Assembly: GCA_029990205.1 (NCBI GenBank)
Contig: JAPEKQ010000010.1
Location: 1-64,000 of the forward strand
Direction: 5' to 3'
DNA: 64,000 nucleotides
From: a bacterium
GTDB lineage: Bacteria; Joyebacterota; Joyebacteria; Joyebacterales; Joyebacteraceae
Part shown: piece after piece, positions 9,125-18,200 of the stretch
How the letters are laid out: each line of letters begins with the position of its first letter
How positions within the stretch are numbered: position 1 is the first letter of the stretch
Notes under the pieces: model-generated
What the model saw: only the letters and a program-made list of their open reading frames with translations
Database searches by the model: none
What the model was told of the DNA's origin: nothing
Position numbers and translations under genes: made by a program

Positions 9125-10612
9125 TTACATGGTATCGACATCCTTGTCGGTCTCGGACTCGTCCTCAGATGGCTCATCCTCTTCGTCGGACGGTTCATCG
9201 TCCTCAGATGGCTCATCCTCTTCGTCGGACGGTTCATCGTCCTCAGACGGCTCATCCTCGTACATCTCGTCCTCATCCGCGCGCTGGTCCGCGGCTTCCT
9301 GCTTCGCCATGGCCTCGGCGCGCGCCTTCTCCTCCATCTCACGGAGCATCTGCTGCTTCTGCTCCTCGAGAACCTCAAGCACCGCAACGACCGCGATCGA
9401 GATCTTCTCGGCGGTCTTCTCGCCGATCCCCTCAACCTTGAGAAGGTCTTCCGTCGCCATGCCCTCAAGGTCCTGCACGTGACGATAGCCGGCGTCGACG
9501 AGCGACTGCGCGAGCTTCGGACCGACGCCCGGGAGCTCGCTGACATCGACGCGCTGAGCCAGATTGACCTCCAGCTCGCGCGTGTGCTCGGTCTCACCGA
9601 CGATATCTATCTTCCAGCCTGTGAGCTTCGCGGCCAGACGCGCGTTCTGGCCTCCGCGACCGATCGCCAGCGACAGCTGGTCGTCCGGCACGATGGCCTT
9701 GACGGAATGCTCGGCGTCGTTCACGACCGCCCGCGACACCTTCGCGGGGTTCAGCGCCCGGCTCACGAGCACCGACGGGTCGGAGCTGAACGGTACGATG
9801 TCGATCTTCTCGCCCGAGAGCTCGCGAACGATGGTCTGGATCCTTGATCCCTTGACGCCGACGCATGCGCCGACCGGGTCGACACGCTCATCGTGCGAGA
9901 TGACCGCGACCTTCGAGCGGCCGCCGGCCTCACGCGCGATCGCCATGATCTCGACAACCGAGTCGTAGATCTCCGGGACCTCCATGCGGAACAGCTTCTT
10001 GAGGAAGTTCGGATGCGTGCGCGACAGGATGATCTGCGGCCCCTTGGTGGTCTTCTCGACCGACACCAGGTAGGCCCGGATACGGTCGCCCTGACGATAC
10101 CGTTCGCGCCTGATCTGCTCGCGCGGCGGTAGAAGGGCCTCCGTCCTGCCGAGGTTGACGACCATGCCGCCCCGCTCGATCTGCTGAACGTCACCCGTGA
10201 TGATCTCGCCTATCCTGTCCTGGAATTCCTCGTAGATCTGCTCGCGCTCGGCCTCGCGCACTCGCTGGACGACGATCTGCTTCGCCGCCTGGATGGCGTT
10301 TCGCCCGAAGTCGTCAAGCGGAACCTCTATGGGAAGCACGTCTCCCATCTCGACAGCCGGGTCGTACTCGTGTGCCTCGTCGAGCTCGATCTCAATCGAG
10401 TCGTCCTCAACATCCTCGACGACCGTCTTGTTGAGGTAGACGCACAGCGAGTCGTCTTCCTCGTCGATGACCACCTCAATCTCCGCGGTGGGACCGAACT
10501 TCTTGCGCGCGGCCGACAGGATCCCGGCCTCGAGCGCCTCAACGAGAATGGCGCTGTCGAGCTGCTTCGTTCTGGATATTCGACGCAGCGCCTCAAGTAC
10601 TCCCGTGTTCAT
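9125..10612 (-). CDS. nusA: Transcription termination/antitermination factor NusA
   Basis: NusA binds RNA polymerase and nascent RNA and modulates pausing, termination and antitermination. From the ATG at 10612 (AAGGAG eight bases upstream) the protein has 495 residues: N-terminal RNAP-binding domain (1-130), S1 domain (about 137-200), two KH domains (about 230-345, with GVKGSRIQ and AIGRGGQNARLAA) and one helix-hairpin-helix unit (355-415, ELPGVGPKLAQ and VEGIGEKTAEK). After a coiled-coil segment the last 50 residues are an acidic tail built on a 13-residue tandem repeat, unusual for NusA and able to mimic an acidic inhibitory domain. It lies 104 bases after rimP. Confidence 0.97.
   Translation of the reverse strand: MNTGVLEALRRISRTKQLDSAILVEALEAGILSAARKKFGPTAEIEVVIDEEDDSLCVYLNKTVVEDVEDDSIEIELDEAHEYDPAVEMGDVLPIEVPLDDFGRNAIQAAKQIVVQRVREAEREQIYEEFQDRIGEIITGDVQQIERGGMVVNLGRTEALLPPREQIRRERYRQGDRIRAYLVSVEKTTKGPQIILSRTHPNFLKKLFRMEVPEIYDSVVEIMAIAREAGGRSKVAVISHDERVDPVGACVGVKGSRIQTIVRELSGEKIDIVPFSSDPSVLVSRALNPAKVSRAVVNDAEHSVKAIVPDDQLSLAIGRGGQNARLAAKLTGWKIDIVGETEHTRELEVNLAQRVDVSELPGVGPKLAQSLVDAGYRHVQDLEGMATEDLLKVEGIGEKTAEKISIAVVAVLEVLEEQKQQMLREMEEKARAEAMAKQEAADQRADEDEMYEDEPSEDDEPSDEEDEPSEDDEPSDEEDEPSEDESETDKDVDTM
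9163..9258 (-). repeat. 39-bp tandem repeat inside the nusA 3' end
   Basis: A 39-base unit occurs at 9163-9201 and again without change at 9202-9240, with a partial third copy to about 9258. It keeps the reading frame and encodes the 13-residue unit SEDDEPSDEEDEP, giving NusA a Glu/Asp/Ser/Pro tail. The near identity of the copies at DNA level points to recent slippage or duplication. Confidence 0.95.
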
Positions 10613-10716
10613 CTGAAGATCTCCTTGTATTTCAGCGTGCCGCCCGGGGGCGGCGCGGCGCCGCAACGGGTCGCGTGATTCGCGCCCGGGCGGGGCCCGG
10701 CGAGCCAACTGACAGG

Positions 10717-11172
10717 CTAGAACTCCAGCCGTGCCCTGGCTATGTCGGTCAGAGCGACGCGAATCTCCCCGCGCTCTGCGTGTCTGACTGTGATCCGACC
10801 GTCTGCGGCATCCACGATCTCGCCGGTCAGGACGGAGCCTACGCCATCGACGGAGGTACGGAGCACCAGACGCGCCGCACGGCCCTTGAAATGGGCATAC
10901 TCCCTCTCTCTGACGAGGTCGTGGTCGAGCCCTGGCGAACTCACCTCAAGCGAGTAGGCCCCCTCGATCAGGTCCTCGGCGTCGAGGAAATACGCAAGCT
11001 CGCGACTGACCGCGCCGCAGTCCTCCACCGAGATACCCTTGTCGCGGTCGATGAAGAAGCGGAAGATCCGTCGGCCGTACTCCGCCGTCTCGCGGACGTC
11101 CACGAGGGCGAATCCCATGCCTCGGACAAGCTCGTGCGTCAGCTCGAAGAGCCTCTCATCGGTAGCGCCCAC
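10717..11172 (-). CDS. rimP: Ribosome maturation factor RimP
   Basis: RimP binds free 30S subunits and is needed for their maturation. The start is a GTG at 11170-11172 with GGAG seven bases upstream, giving 151 residues, the normal family length; the longer frame crosses a predicted promoter and hairpin. Visible family features are ELVRGMGFALVDVRE near residue 15, FRFFIDRDKGISVEDCGAVSREL in the middle (the IDRDKGISVEDC part is diagnostic) and YSLEVSSPGLD. It is the first gene of the rimP-nusA-infB array. Its 5' leader contains an intrinsic-terminator-like hairpin just after the predicted promoter. Confidence 0.94.
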   Translation of the reverse strand: MGATDERLFELTHELVRGMGFALVDVRETAEYGRRIFRFFIDRDKGISVEDCGAVSRELAYFLDAEDLIEGAYSLEVSSPGLDHDLVREREYAHFKGRAARLVLRTSVDGVGSVLTGEIVDAADGRITVRHAERGEIRVALTDIARARLEF

Positions 11173-11197
11173 GATCGTTCTCCACCCCCAGACACTC

Positions 11198-11221
11198 AAA
11201 AAGTGGGCCGACCGCCCACTT
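11198..11221 (-). terminator. Hairpin plus T-run in the rimP leader
   Basis: On the minus strand an 8-bp perfect stem (AAGTGGGC with GCCCACTT, 5-base loop) ends in a run of five T, the form of an intrinsic terminator. It lies 26 bases upstream of the rimP GTG and downstream of the predicted -10 element, so it is inside or at the extreme 5' end of the rimP transcript. It could end transcripts coming from the glutaminyl cyclase gene, attenuate the operon, or protect its 5' end. Confidence 0.7.
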
Positions 11222-11230
11222 CCCGATGAC

Positions 11231-11259
11231 AATTTAGCATGTGATAAGAGGCCGTGCAA
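11231..11259 (-). promoter_or_regulatory. Predicted promoter for rimP-nusA-infB
   Basis: On the minus strand TTGCAC (11254-11259, four of six) and TAAATT (11231-11236, four of six) are 17 bases apart. This is the only AT-rich non-coding stretch upstream of rimP. The predicted start (about 11224) falls immediately before the hairpin at 11201-11221. Confidence 0.5.
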
Positions 11260-11329
11260 GGGAAAAACCGTACAGGAAGGCTTAAGCGCAGCCCCTCGGA
11301 GCGGCAGACGCGCGGCGGAGGGGTACACT

Positions 11330-12226
11330 CTAGAGCGAGTAGATGACGTCCGCTACCACCCGCCCGACATCCGAGAGACTCTCCGCGCAACACTTGTCCG
11401 GAGTGTCCTCCACGGTGTGCCAGTACGGGTAGTCAAGATCGATGAGATCGATCACGGCAAGACCAGCCTGCGCGAGTGGAACATGGTCATCGTAGATGGC
11501 CGTGCCGGTCCGGTCCGCAAACGCGGTGACACCGAGGCGGCCGGCGGAGCTCCAGACGAGTTCCATGAGCTCCGGCGCGGCGCTCTGCGAGTACGGTTCC
11601 CTGGGAATCTCCAGGTCGCAGTCGCCGACCATGTCGACGACGATCGCGTAGCGGGGGCAGTATGCACCCAGGTTTCGCGCGTAGTACGAGGACCCTATGC
11701 ACCATGCTCCGAGACCGCCCTCGTCTCCCCCATCCTCCGCGTCGAAGAGGACGATGTCGACACCGACGTTCGGCGGCTGCGCCGCCACCATCCGCCCGAG
11801 TTCCAGAAGCACGGCGACACCGGATGCTCCGTCATTGGCACCGAGGATCGGCTCCTCACGCCGGGCGGGATCCGGGTCTCGCTCGGCCACCGAGCGGGTG
11901 TCCCAATGCGCGGCCAGGAGAACCCGTTCCCGGAGCTCCGGATGGTACGACGCTACGATGTTGCAGAGCTCGAGTTCCCCACCCGTCCACTCGTAGGTGA
12001 ACCACTGCAGACCGACGTCGTCGGCCGACTCGCCCAGGCGTGCGGCGAGCCACTCGCGCACCGCGGCGTGCCCCTCGCTCCCAGGATAGCGCGGCCCGAA
12101 CTCACACTGCGCCACCAGATCATCGTACGCCCGCTCACCGTCGAAGACCGGCGCGCCGCCGCATCCCGCGGTCGCGAGCAGCGTCAGCGCCGCGGTCACT
12201 GCCAGGATTCGTGTCACGAGTGGCAT
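11330..12226 (-). CDS. M28-fold glutaminyl-peptide cyclotransferase lipoprotein
   Basis: The product resembles the zinc glutaminyl cyclases of Bacteroidetes, which convert N-terminal Gln of exported proteins to pyroglutamate. The 298-residue protein starts with a hydrophobic signal and a lipobox-like TAGC (Cys22), so it should be a periplasm-facing lipoprotein. The M28 metal site is visible: AHWDTRS (106-112), GANDGASG with Asp132, FDAEDGG with Glu164 and Asp165, and DDHVP with His248. The stretch AWCIGSSYYARN (174-185) and the YWHT motif (268-271) are typical of the cyclase branch rather than aminopeptidases. The ATG overlaps the sprA stop as TGATG, so it should be translated with sprA. An aminopeptidase activity is the main alternative. 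Confidence 0.85.
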   Translation of the reverse strand: MPLVTRILAVTAALTLLATAGCGGAPVFDGERAYDDLVAQCEFGPRYPGSEGHAAVREWLAARLGESADDVGLQWFTYEWTGGELELCNIVASYHPELRERVLLAAHWDTRSVAERDPDPARREEPILGANDGASGVAVLLELGRMVAAQPPNVGVDIVLFDAEDGGDEGGLGAWCIGSSYYARNLGAYCPRYAIVVDMVGDCDLEIPREPYSQSAAPELMELVWSSAGRLGVTAFADRTGTAIYDDHVPLAQAGLAVIDLIDLDYPYWHTVEDTPDKCCAESLSDVGRVVADVIYSL

Positions 12227-15200
12227 CAGAACTTGAACTCCGCTGAAAGGTGGACCCCGATCGTCCGACGGGTCTGGTCGCGCTTCTCGTCGCGGCTCTG
12301 CGCGTAGCTGATCTGAAGTCCGCCCGAGACGCTCCGCGAGAAGCTGTACGTGGCGTCGCCCACGATCGAGTACTCCTTTGTGGACGAACTCGGTTCGACC
12401 GTAGGCAGAAGCGCCTCGGTCTGAGCCGTCCGCGACTCCTTCGCGGACGTCCTGAAGGTCAGCGAGGTGTCGAGATTGCTCTCGAACTTGAGCTTCTGCC
12501 CGAAGAACGGCAGTTTGAGTCCCTGAGGCGCCGAGAAGCGGTAGTTCATCGTCAGACTCATCGAACTCGTCAGGTCTTCGGTGACCGAACCGACACCACT
12601 GAGGCTGTAGGTGTTCGCGCTCTTGCGGTCCCACGAGAAACTTCCCGTCAGACCGTTCGTCAGCGTCGCGTCGAGCGAGACGACCGGACTGAGCGAGAAC
12701 GAGTTCCCCTTGCTCGTCGGCTCCCCGACCGGTCCCGAGTACGACCGGCGGTACTCTGCGCCGCTTCTGGCGCGGACGGACTTGAACAGCCCCGACAGGG
12801 GGCCGACTCGCTCGAGTCCCGACCAGGAGAAGCTACCCTTGGTCGTCTCGTTCATCGACTCGGTCTGCGTGACAAGGTCGAGCGACTCCGATACCGCGCT
12901 CTTGTACCATCTACTCGTCACGGTGTGCTTGTAGTCGCCCTTGATCCGGATCTGGCTCGTCACCTTGACCCCGGTCCCGGCGTCATAGCTCGTCTCCACG
13001 GTCCTGTCGTCGGCGTCCTCGTCGTCCGAGATGCCCAGGCGGTAACCCCAGCCGGGCATGTCCTCATAGGGAATGCTGTCGAACCGCGAACTCCGCTTGA
13101 CCGAGTACCGCCCCTCGAGAGCGTCCATCTTCCGAAGGAAGCCGAGGATCGGATCGACGAGCACGGACAGACCGGGCCCTTCGCTCTCGATCTCCTGCTC
13201 ATCTTCGCCGTCCGGAGTGCGCGTTCCCTCCGTCGGCGGGCCCTCTCTCCCGTCGCCCGGAGGCGTCCCGTCCGTGCTGCCCGGAGCATCGCCGGGCTGT
13301 TCACCCGACTCCGGCTCCCCGCCGCCGGCGGGAGGCGCGTCTTCAGGAGCGGTCTCTTCGCCGCGCACCGTCCGGCTCGCACGAGAGCGCCCCGCATCCT
13401 CACCAGGCCTCCCGCGCTCCCTGGTCGCGCTGGAGCTGCGACTCGCAGAGGGACCGGCCCCGAACAGTTTCTTCAGATCGAAGCTCGCGCGCACCTGGTG
13501 GTTGCTCTGCGACCGGAGGTCCCTGACGCCGGCCGGATCGTTCACGCCCTGCACCTCGGGACCATGGTTGTCGGTGAACGAGGAGTTGAAGCTATACTGG
13601 GGCGAGAGCCACTGCCCGAACTTCGGATTGAAGCTCACGCTGTTCGCGTAGCGCCGCTCCGTCTCGCGACCGATGTTGAGACCGGCCCACGGCCGGTAGA
13701 TGTCGCTGAGGTCCCTCTTGAACCCCACCGTGTGGGTGGTCCTCAGATTCTCAAGGAACTGGAAGTCGATATTCGCGTCACCGTTCATCTTCTTGTCGAA
13801 CGTCTCGCTCCGCTCCGTCTGGACGCCATCGCTGTCTATGTCGTAGTTCTGGGAATGGATAAGGTAGACGTCCGTGTTGAAACGGATGCTCGTCGGCTTG
13901 AGGAAGATGCGCGTCTCCCCGAACAACGGGATGCCGCTCTTCTCCGGCGCGTACTTGTACGACGCCCGTCCGCGAATCGTCCGCGACGTGTCGGCCTTCG
14001 TGGGCGAGAGCTTCTCGCTCCCCGCGATCGAGCCTCTGAGCGAGAGTCCATCGACAAGCAGGTGCGTCCAGAAGTCCGGCGACTGCCGCTTCCGAGACAT
14101 CGATATCGCGGCGCTCCGTTCGACCGTGACCGTCTTCTCGTCCTCGCTCTGCTCATCGTCCAGCACGATGTCGGAACCGCTCGAGAACTTCGGTCGCGTC
14201 TCCGACCGCTTCCACGAGACGTTGACCGGCGTTGAGATCCCGAGTCCACTGACGAACTTGTCCGCATTGAGCGTACCCGTGAAGTTGTAGGTCAGGTTGT
14301 CCTGGCCCGACCCACTCGTCTGCTTGAGGGTGTGGAAATCACCATCCACGTGCCGCAGATCGAAGTCGATGTCAAGAAGGTCCGCGAACTGCGCCCCGAC
14401 CGTCACGCGTTCGGCGAGTCCGATGTCCTTGCGCACATCGGTGAGACGGATGTCATCGATCCAAATCTCTCCGTTGATGGTGCTCAACGGATCATCGAGA
14501 TTGCCGTTGCGGACGCCGAGCATCAACCTGCTCACCCGGGACAGCGAAGGCCATCCGACGCGCTTGATCTCCTCATTCAGCATGCCCTCGGTCGTGCCGG
14601 CAACGACAACGGTGTCGGCTGTGGCGAACTCGCCGAGCTTGAGGTCGGTGAAGCCCGTGAAGGGAACGGTCAGCCGGTTGACGGTGGCCCCCTCCTCCTG
14701 GAGCCATCCGGGCCGCACCTCGAAGCTGTACTCGTAGTAGTTGAGCGAATCAGCGCCTACGCGGAAGAAGAAGCGAGTCCCATCGTCTACGCCGGTCTCG
14801 CCGTGGACATAGAACTGGATCGACTGATACCCGGTGTAGTCCTGCTCGGTGTAGAAGACCTGCCGCGCGGACGCCGAATGCCCGCTGCCCAGCTCATCGA
14901 ACAGCAGGACGAGCGACTGCTCGCGCTTCGGAAGATTCGTGTCATTGTCCACGCCGGGGTCAAAAGGCGGATCGTAATCGAGATCCTCCTTGGTGTTCTT
15001 CGAGGTCACGCGGAACGACTCGCCGGGCAGCAGAAACTCGTCGTCGATGACGACGTCCGCCGAATCACGTATCGCTCCAGGCTCCCACTGGCTGCCGATG
15101 ACGTCCACGCCGCCGATCATGATCGGATCGCCTCCGAGCGGAAGTCCCTCCACCCAGATCCGCGCCGACTTCACAACGGTCCAATCCGTCATGCCGCCGA

Positions 15201-18200
15201 CGGAGAGAGCCTCGTCCAGCGGGATCCGGTAGAGACGCCAGTGATTCTCCGCGTCGATCTCGCTGTTGTCCTGGATCAGATAGGTCGTGTCCGCGAGGTC
15301 GAACGAGAGCTCCCAGTACTTGCTGTCGGCATCGAGGTACCAGTTCCCGTTCAGGTCCTCCGTATCGAGCCGCTCGTTCCCTTCCGTCCCGTTGATCTGC
15401 GTGTAGTCATCCGAACCGTATGAGAACGAGTAGTCGTCGTCTCCGTCGTCGCCGGCGACGCCCGCGCCGTCGTCACCCTCCGTGATGTCGAGACCGGTGT
15501 CCTCGTAGTAATCGAATCCGTTCCGGTCCACATCCTCGCTGTCGAGTTCGCCGTTCGGTTCGGCCAGCGGATAGAAGTCCTCGCTGATCGTACCGAGATC
15601 GACGTGCACCTCACCCTGCCGGTATCCGTTGTCGTGGACCCAGAGATCGACGAACTGGTACTTCGAGTAGTCGTTTCCCGTCTTCGAGAGCAGGCGCATG
15701 AGACCGGCCCACGACGCTGACGAGACTGCGTCGTAGTCGAGTTCGAGGACCGTGTGTGTGTCATTGGCTTCATCGTCCGGCAGGTCGGGATAGAGATCAC
15801 CCTCGCGAACCGTGCGATCGGGGTTGTACCAATCGATGTCCATCCGGTCCGCGGCCGACATCCCGACCGGCTCGACCGGGACGCTCGACGGGATCCAGAG
15901 GCGTCGCGTGACGCCGAGGGCGCTGATATTCTCGGTCCCTTCCATGTCGTCAACCGCGACGAACCCCTTCGTATTCGGGTCCGGAATGCAGACCGCGGCC
16001 TCGGCCGCCACCGTCAGCTTCGACCTCGCGTCCGTGTCCACCAGAGGCACCGCATCGGCAAGCCAGGTCATGAACTCCGGCTCGAAGTTCGCCGACATGT
16101 TGACGTCGCCGACGATCGTCCGCGACGGTTCCTCGCCAAGTCGAGGACTGTCATCCGGCGTGCCCTTGCTCTGGTACATCCAGGTCGTACCGAGCTTGAC
16201 GTTGTCGCTCCAGTTGTAGACGCCGCGCGCGCCCAGCAGCGTCTTCTCGCCACCGATACCGAACGGCTTGTAGTCGAAGTCGACGCTCACGCGGGCGTCC
16301 GGCTGCTTCGCCTCCTCCGTCAGGAGGGTCAACTGACCAGCCGGATAGTAGATCGTGTAGTCGACCCCGCGCTCGAGCGCCACGCCGTTGAGGCGGACGA
16401 CCTCGCTGTTCTCGATGATGTTGATGTGACCTAGATAGAACGTCGTCTGCGGGCTGTTGTACTCTGCTTCGAGATAGTAGATGTCGTCGTCCGGCTCGAA
16501 CACTTCCTCCGAGTAGACGCTGCAGTTCTTCTCCTCGAGTTCGTCCGCGACGTAGATCGAATCCGGTCCGCCGCCGGGCGCGTAGTAGAAGTTCGTCGTG
16601 TCGTAGTCGGGACAGAACGGCGTCATGTGCGGGAAGATCAGGTAGCCCTTGTCGAAGTCGATCCACTCGAGATCGACCAGACCATCCGGTTCGGTCTCGG
16701 TGCCCAGACCATGGGTATCGAGGCCCAGGATCTCGATGAACGTCACGCCGTTCTCCGAATCCTGCACCTCACCCGACGGCGTGCGCTTGTAGATCGCGAG
16801 TTCGAACCCATCCTCCGGGATCTCATCGGTTCCGAGGTCGTAGATGTGCTTGAGCTCGTACCGCCTCGTCGGTTCCCACTCCGTCCCGATGACGCGGTCC
16901 TCGCACTTGATCATCTTCAGACGAAGGCTGTCGCCATCCGCGCCGCCGACCGCGTAGCCGTCGAACCGCTCGTAGCTGACGGCCAGCACTTCGCTGGTGT
17001 TGACCGGATACAGGAACTCGATGACTCCTGACTGGTAGTCCAGGAGATAGTCCTCGAGTTCGACGAGTTCGTCGAACACGCCGCGCTGGCTCGGTCCGGT
17101 CGCCGGCGCGCTCCCTCCCTGCGGGTCCTCGAGGTACGCGCGGCCCGGAACGGCACCCGTCTCTATGTCGTTGCCACCGTTGCGGTCATCTATGAACACA
17201 CGGACGTTCTGCATCGAGAACTCGGCGTTCGAGTATCTCAGCGCGTCGGAGTCGATCGCGAAGAACGTCCTCGCCTTGTATGTGATGTCGTTGATCTGCA
17301 GCGAGTCAGACTCGGACGTTCCCGAGAACCCGGCGCCGGCCGACTTGCCCTCCTCCTTGCTCGCGATCGATACGAAGTCGAATTTGCCCATCTTGGCGGT
17401 CAGCTTGGCGCCGAAGAGCCCCTCGGCGCTTCCGCTGTAGCTGACGAACTCCGTGCCCGGAAGCGACAGGTTGACCTCGCCGAGTTCGATCTTCTGGATG
17501 ATCTCGTCCTCGTCGCCATCGTAGTGGACGCGAATCTGGTTCGCCTTCCCAGTACCGAAGGCATCGCCACCACTCCGGTGGTCGACGTAGACGTGAATCT
17601 TCCGTCCGATCGTGCCCTCGAGGTTGACCGTGAGCTGCTGCTCCATGTCGAGCTGCGGCCATCGAGACGGTGGGCCCGCCTCGGAGTCCAGAGCCTCAAC
17701 CGTGTAGCTGGTCTGTCCGCCAAACGTGATGCGCTCGCTGCCCCGGACCTTCAGGTTCGCGCCCGGGCCGATCGCGCGAACGAACGGTCCCGGCAGCGGC
17801 ATGGGGATGTCGATATCGAGCAGTCCGCCGGCCTCCTCAGGACCCATCCGCGCCAGTTCGCGCCGGATGGTCGTCTCCCAGAGCTCGGTACGGCTCTGCG
17901 TCGCTACGATCGCTGTGAACTCGTCAAGCGGCACGGCGTACGCGGGGAAGCGGATGCCGTCCGTGGAGACGAGTTCAACTCGCACCGTCCCGCTCTCCAG
18001 GTCATAGCTGGTCTCTCGGGTCAGAGGCAGCGAGAGCGTTCCGGTCGTGATGGCTCTGTTCGCGCGGCGCTCGCTCCACCAGCGCCTCCTCTCGTGAACG
18101 GTCCACGGACGCAGGAACTGCGCGTCACTCTCCCGCGCGATCGCGATGCCGATGGCATACGGGTCGGGCGGCGGAGCGATGACGGTGTCCGCCACGGCTG

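Noticed and set aside
6912-9482. An 856-codon open frame on the plus strand
   Set aside because: It is antisense to infB and nusA, whose products are unmistakable. Its translation is rich in Arg, Leu and Asp without any domain, as expected of a GC-rich shadow frame.
12250-14235. A 661-codon open frame on the plus strand
   Set aside because: It is opposite the sprA barrel-coding part and shows only Arg-rich low-complexity sequence.
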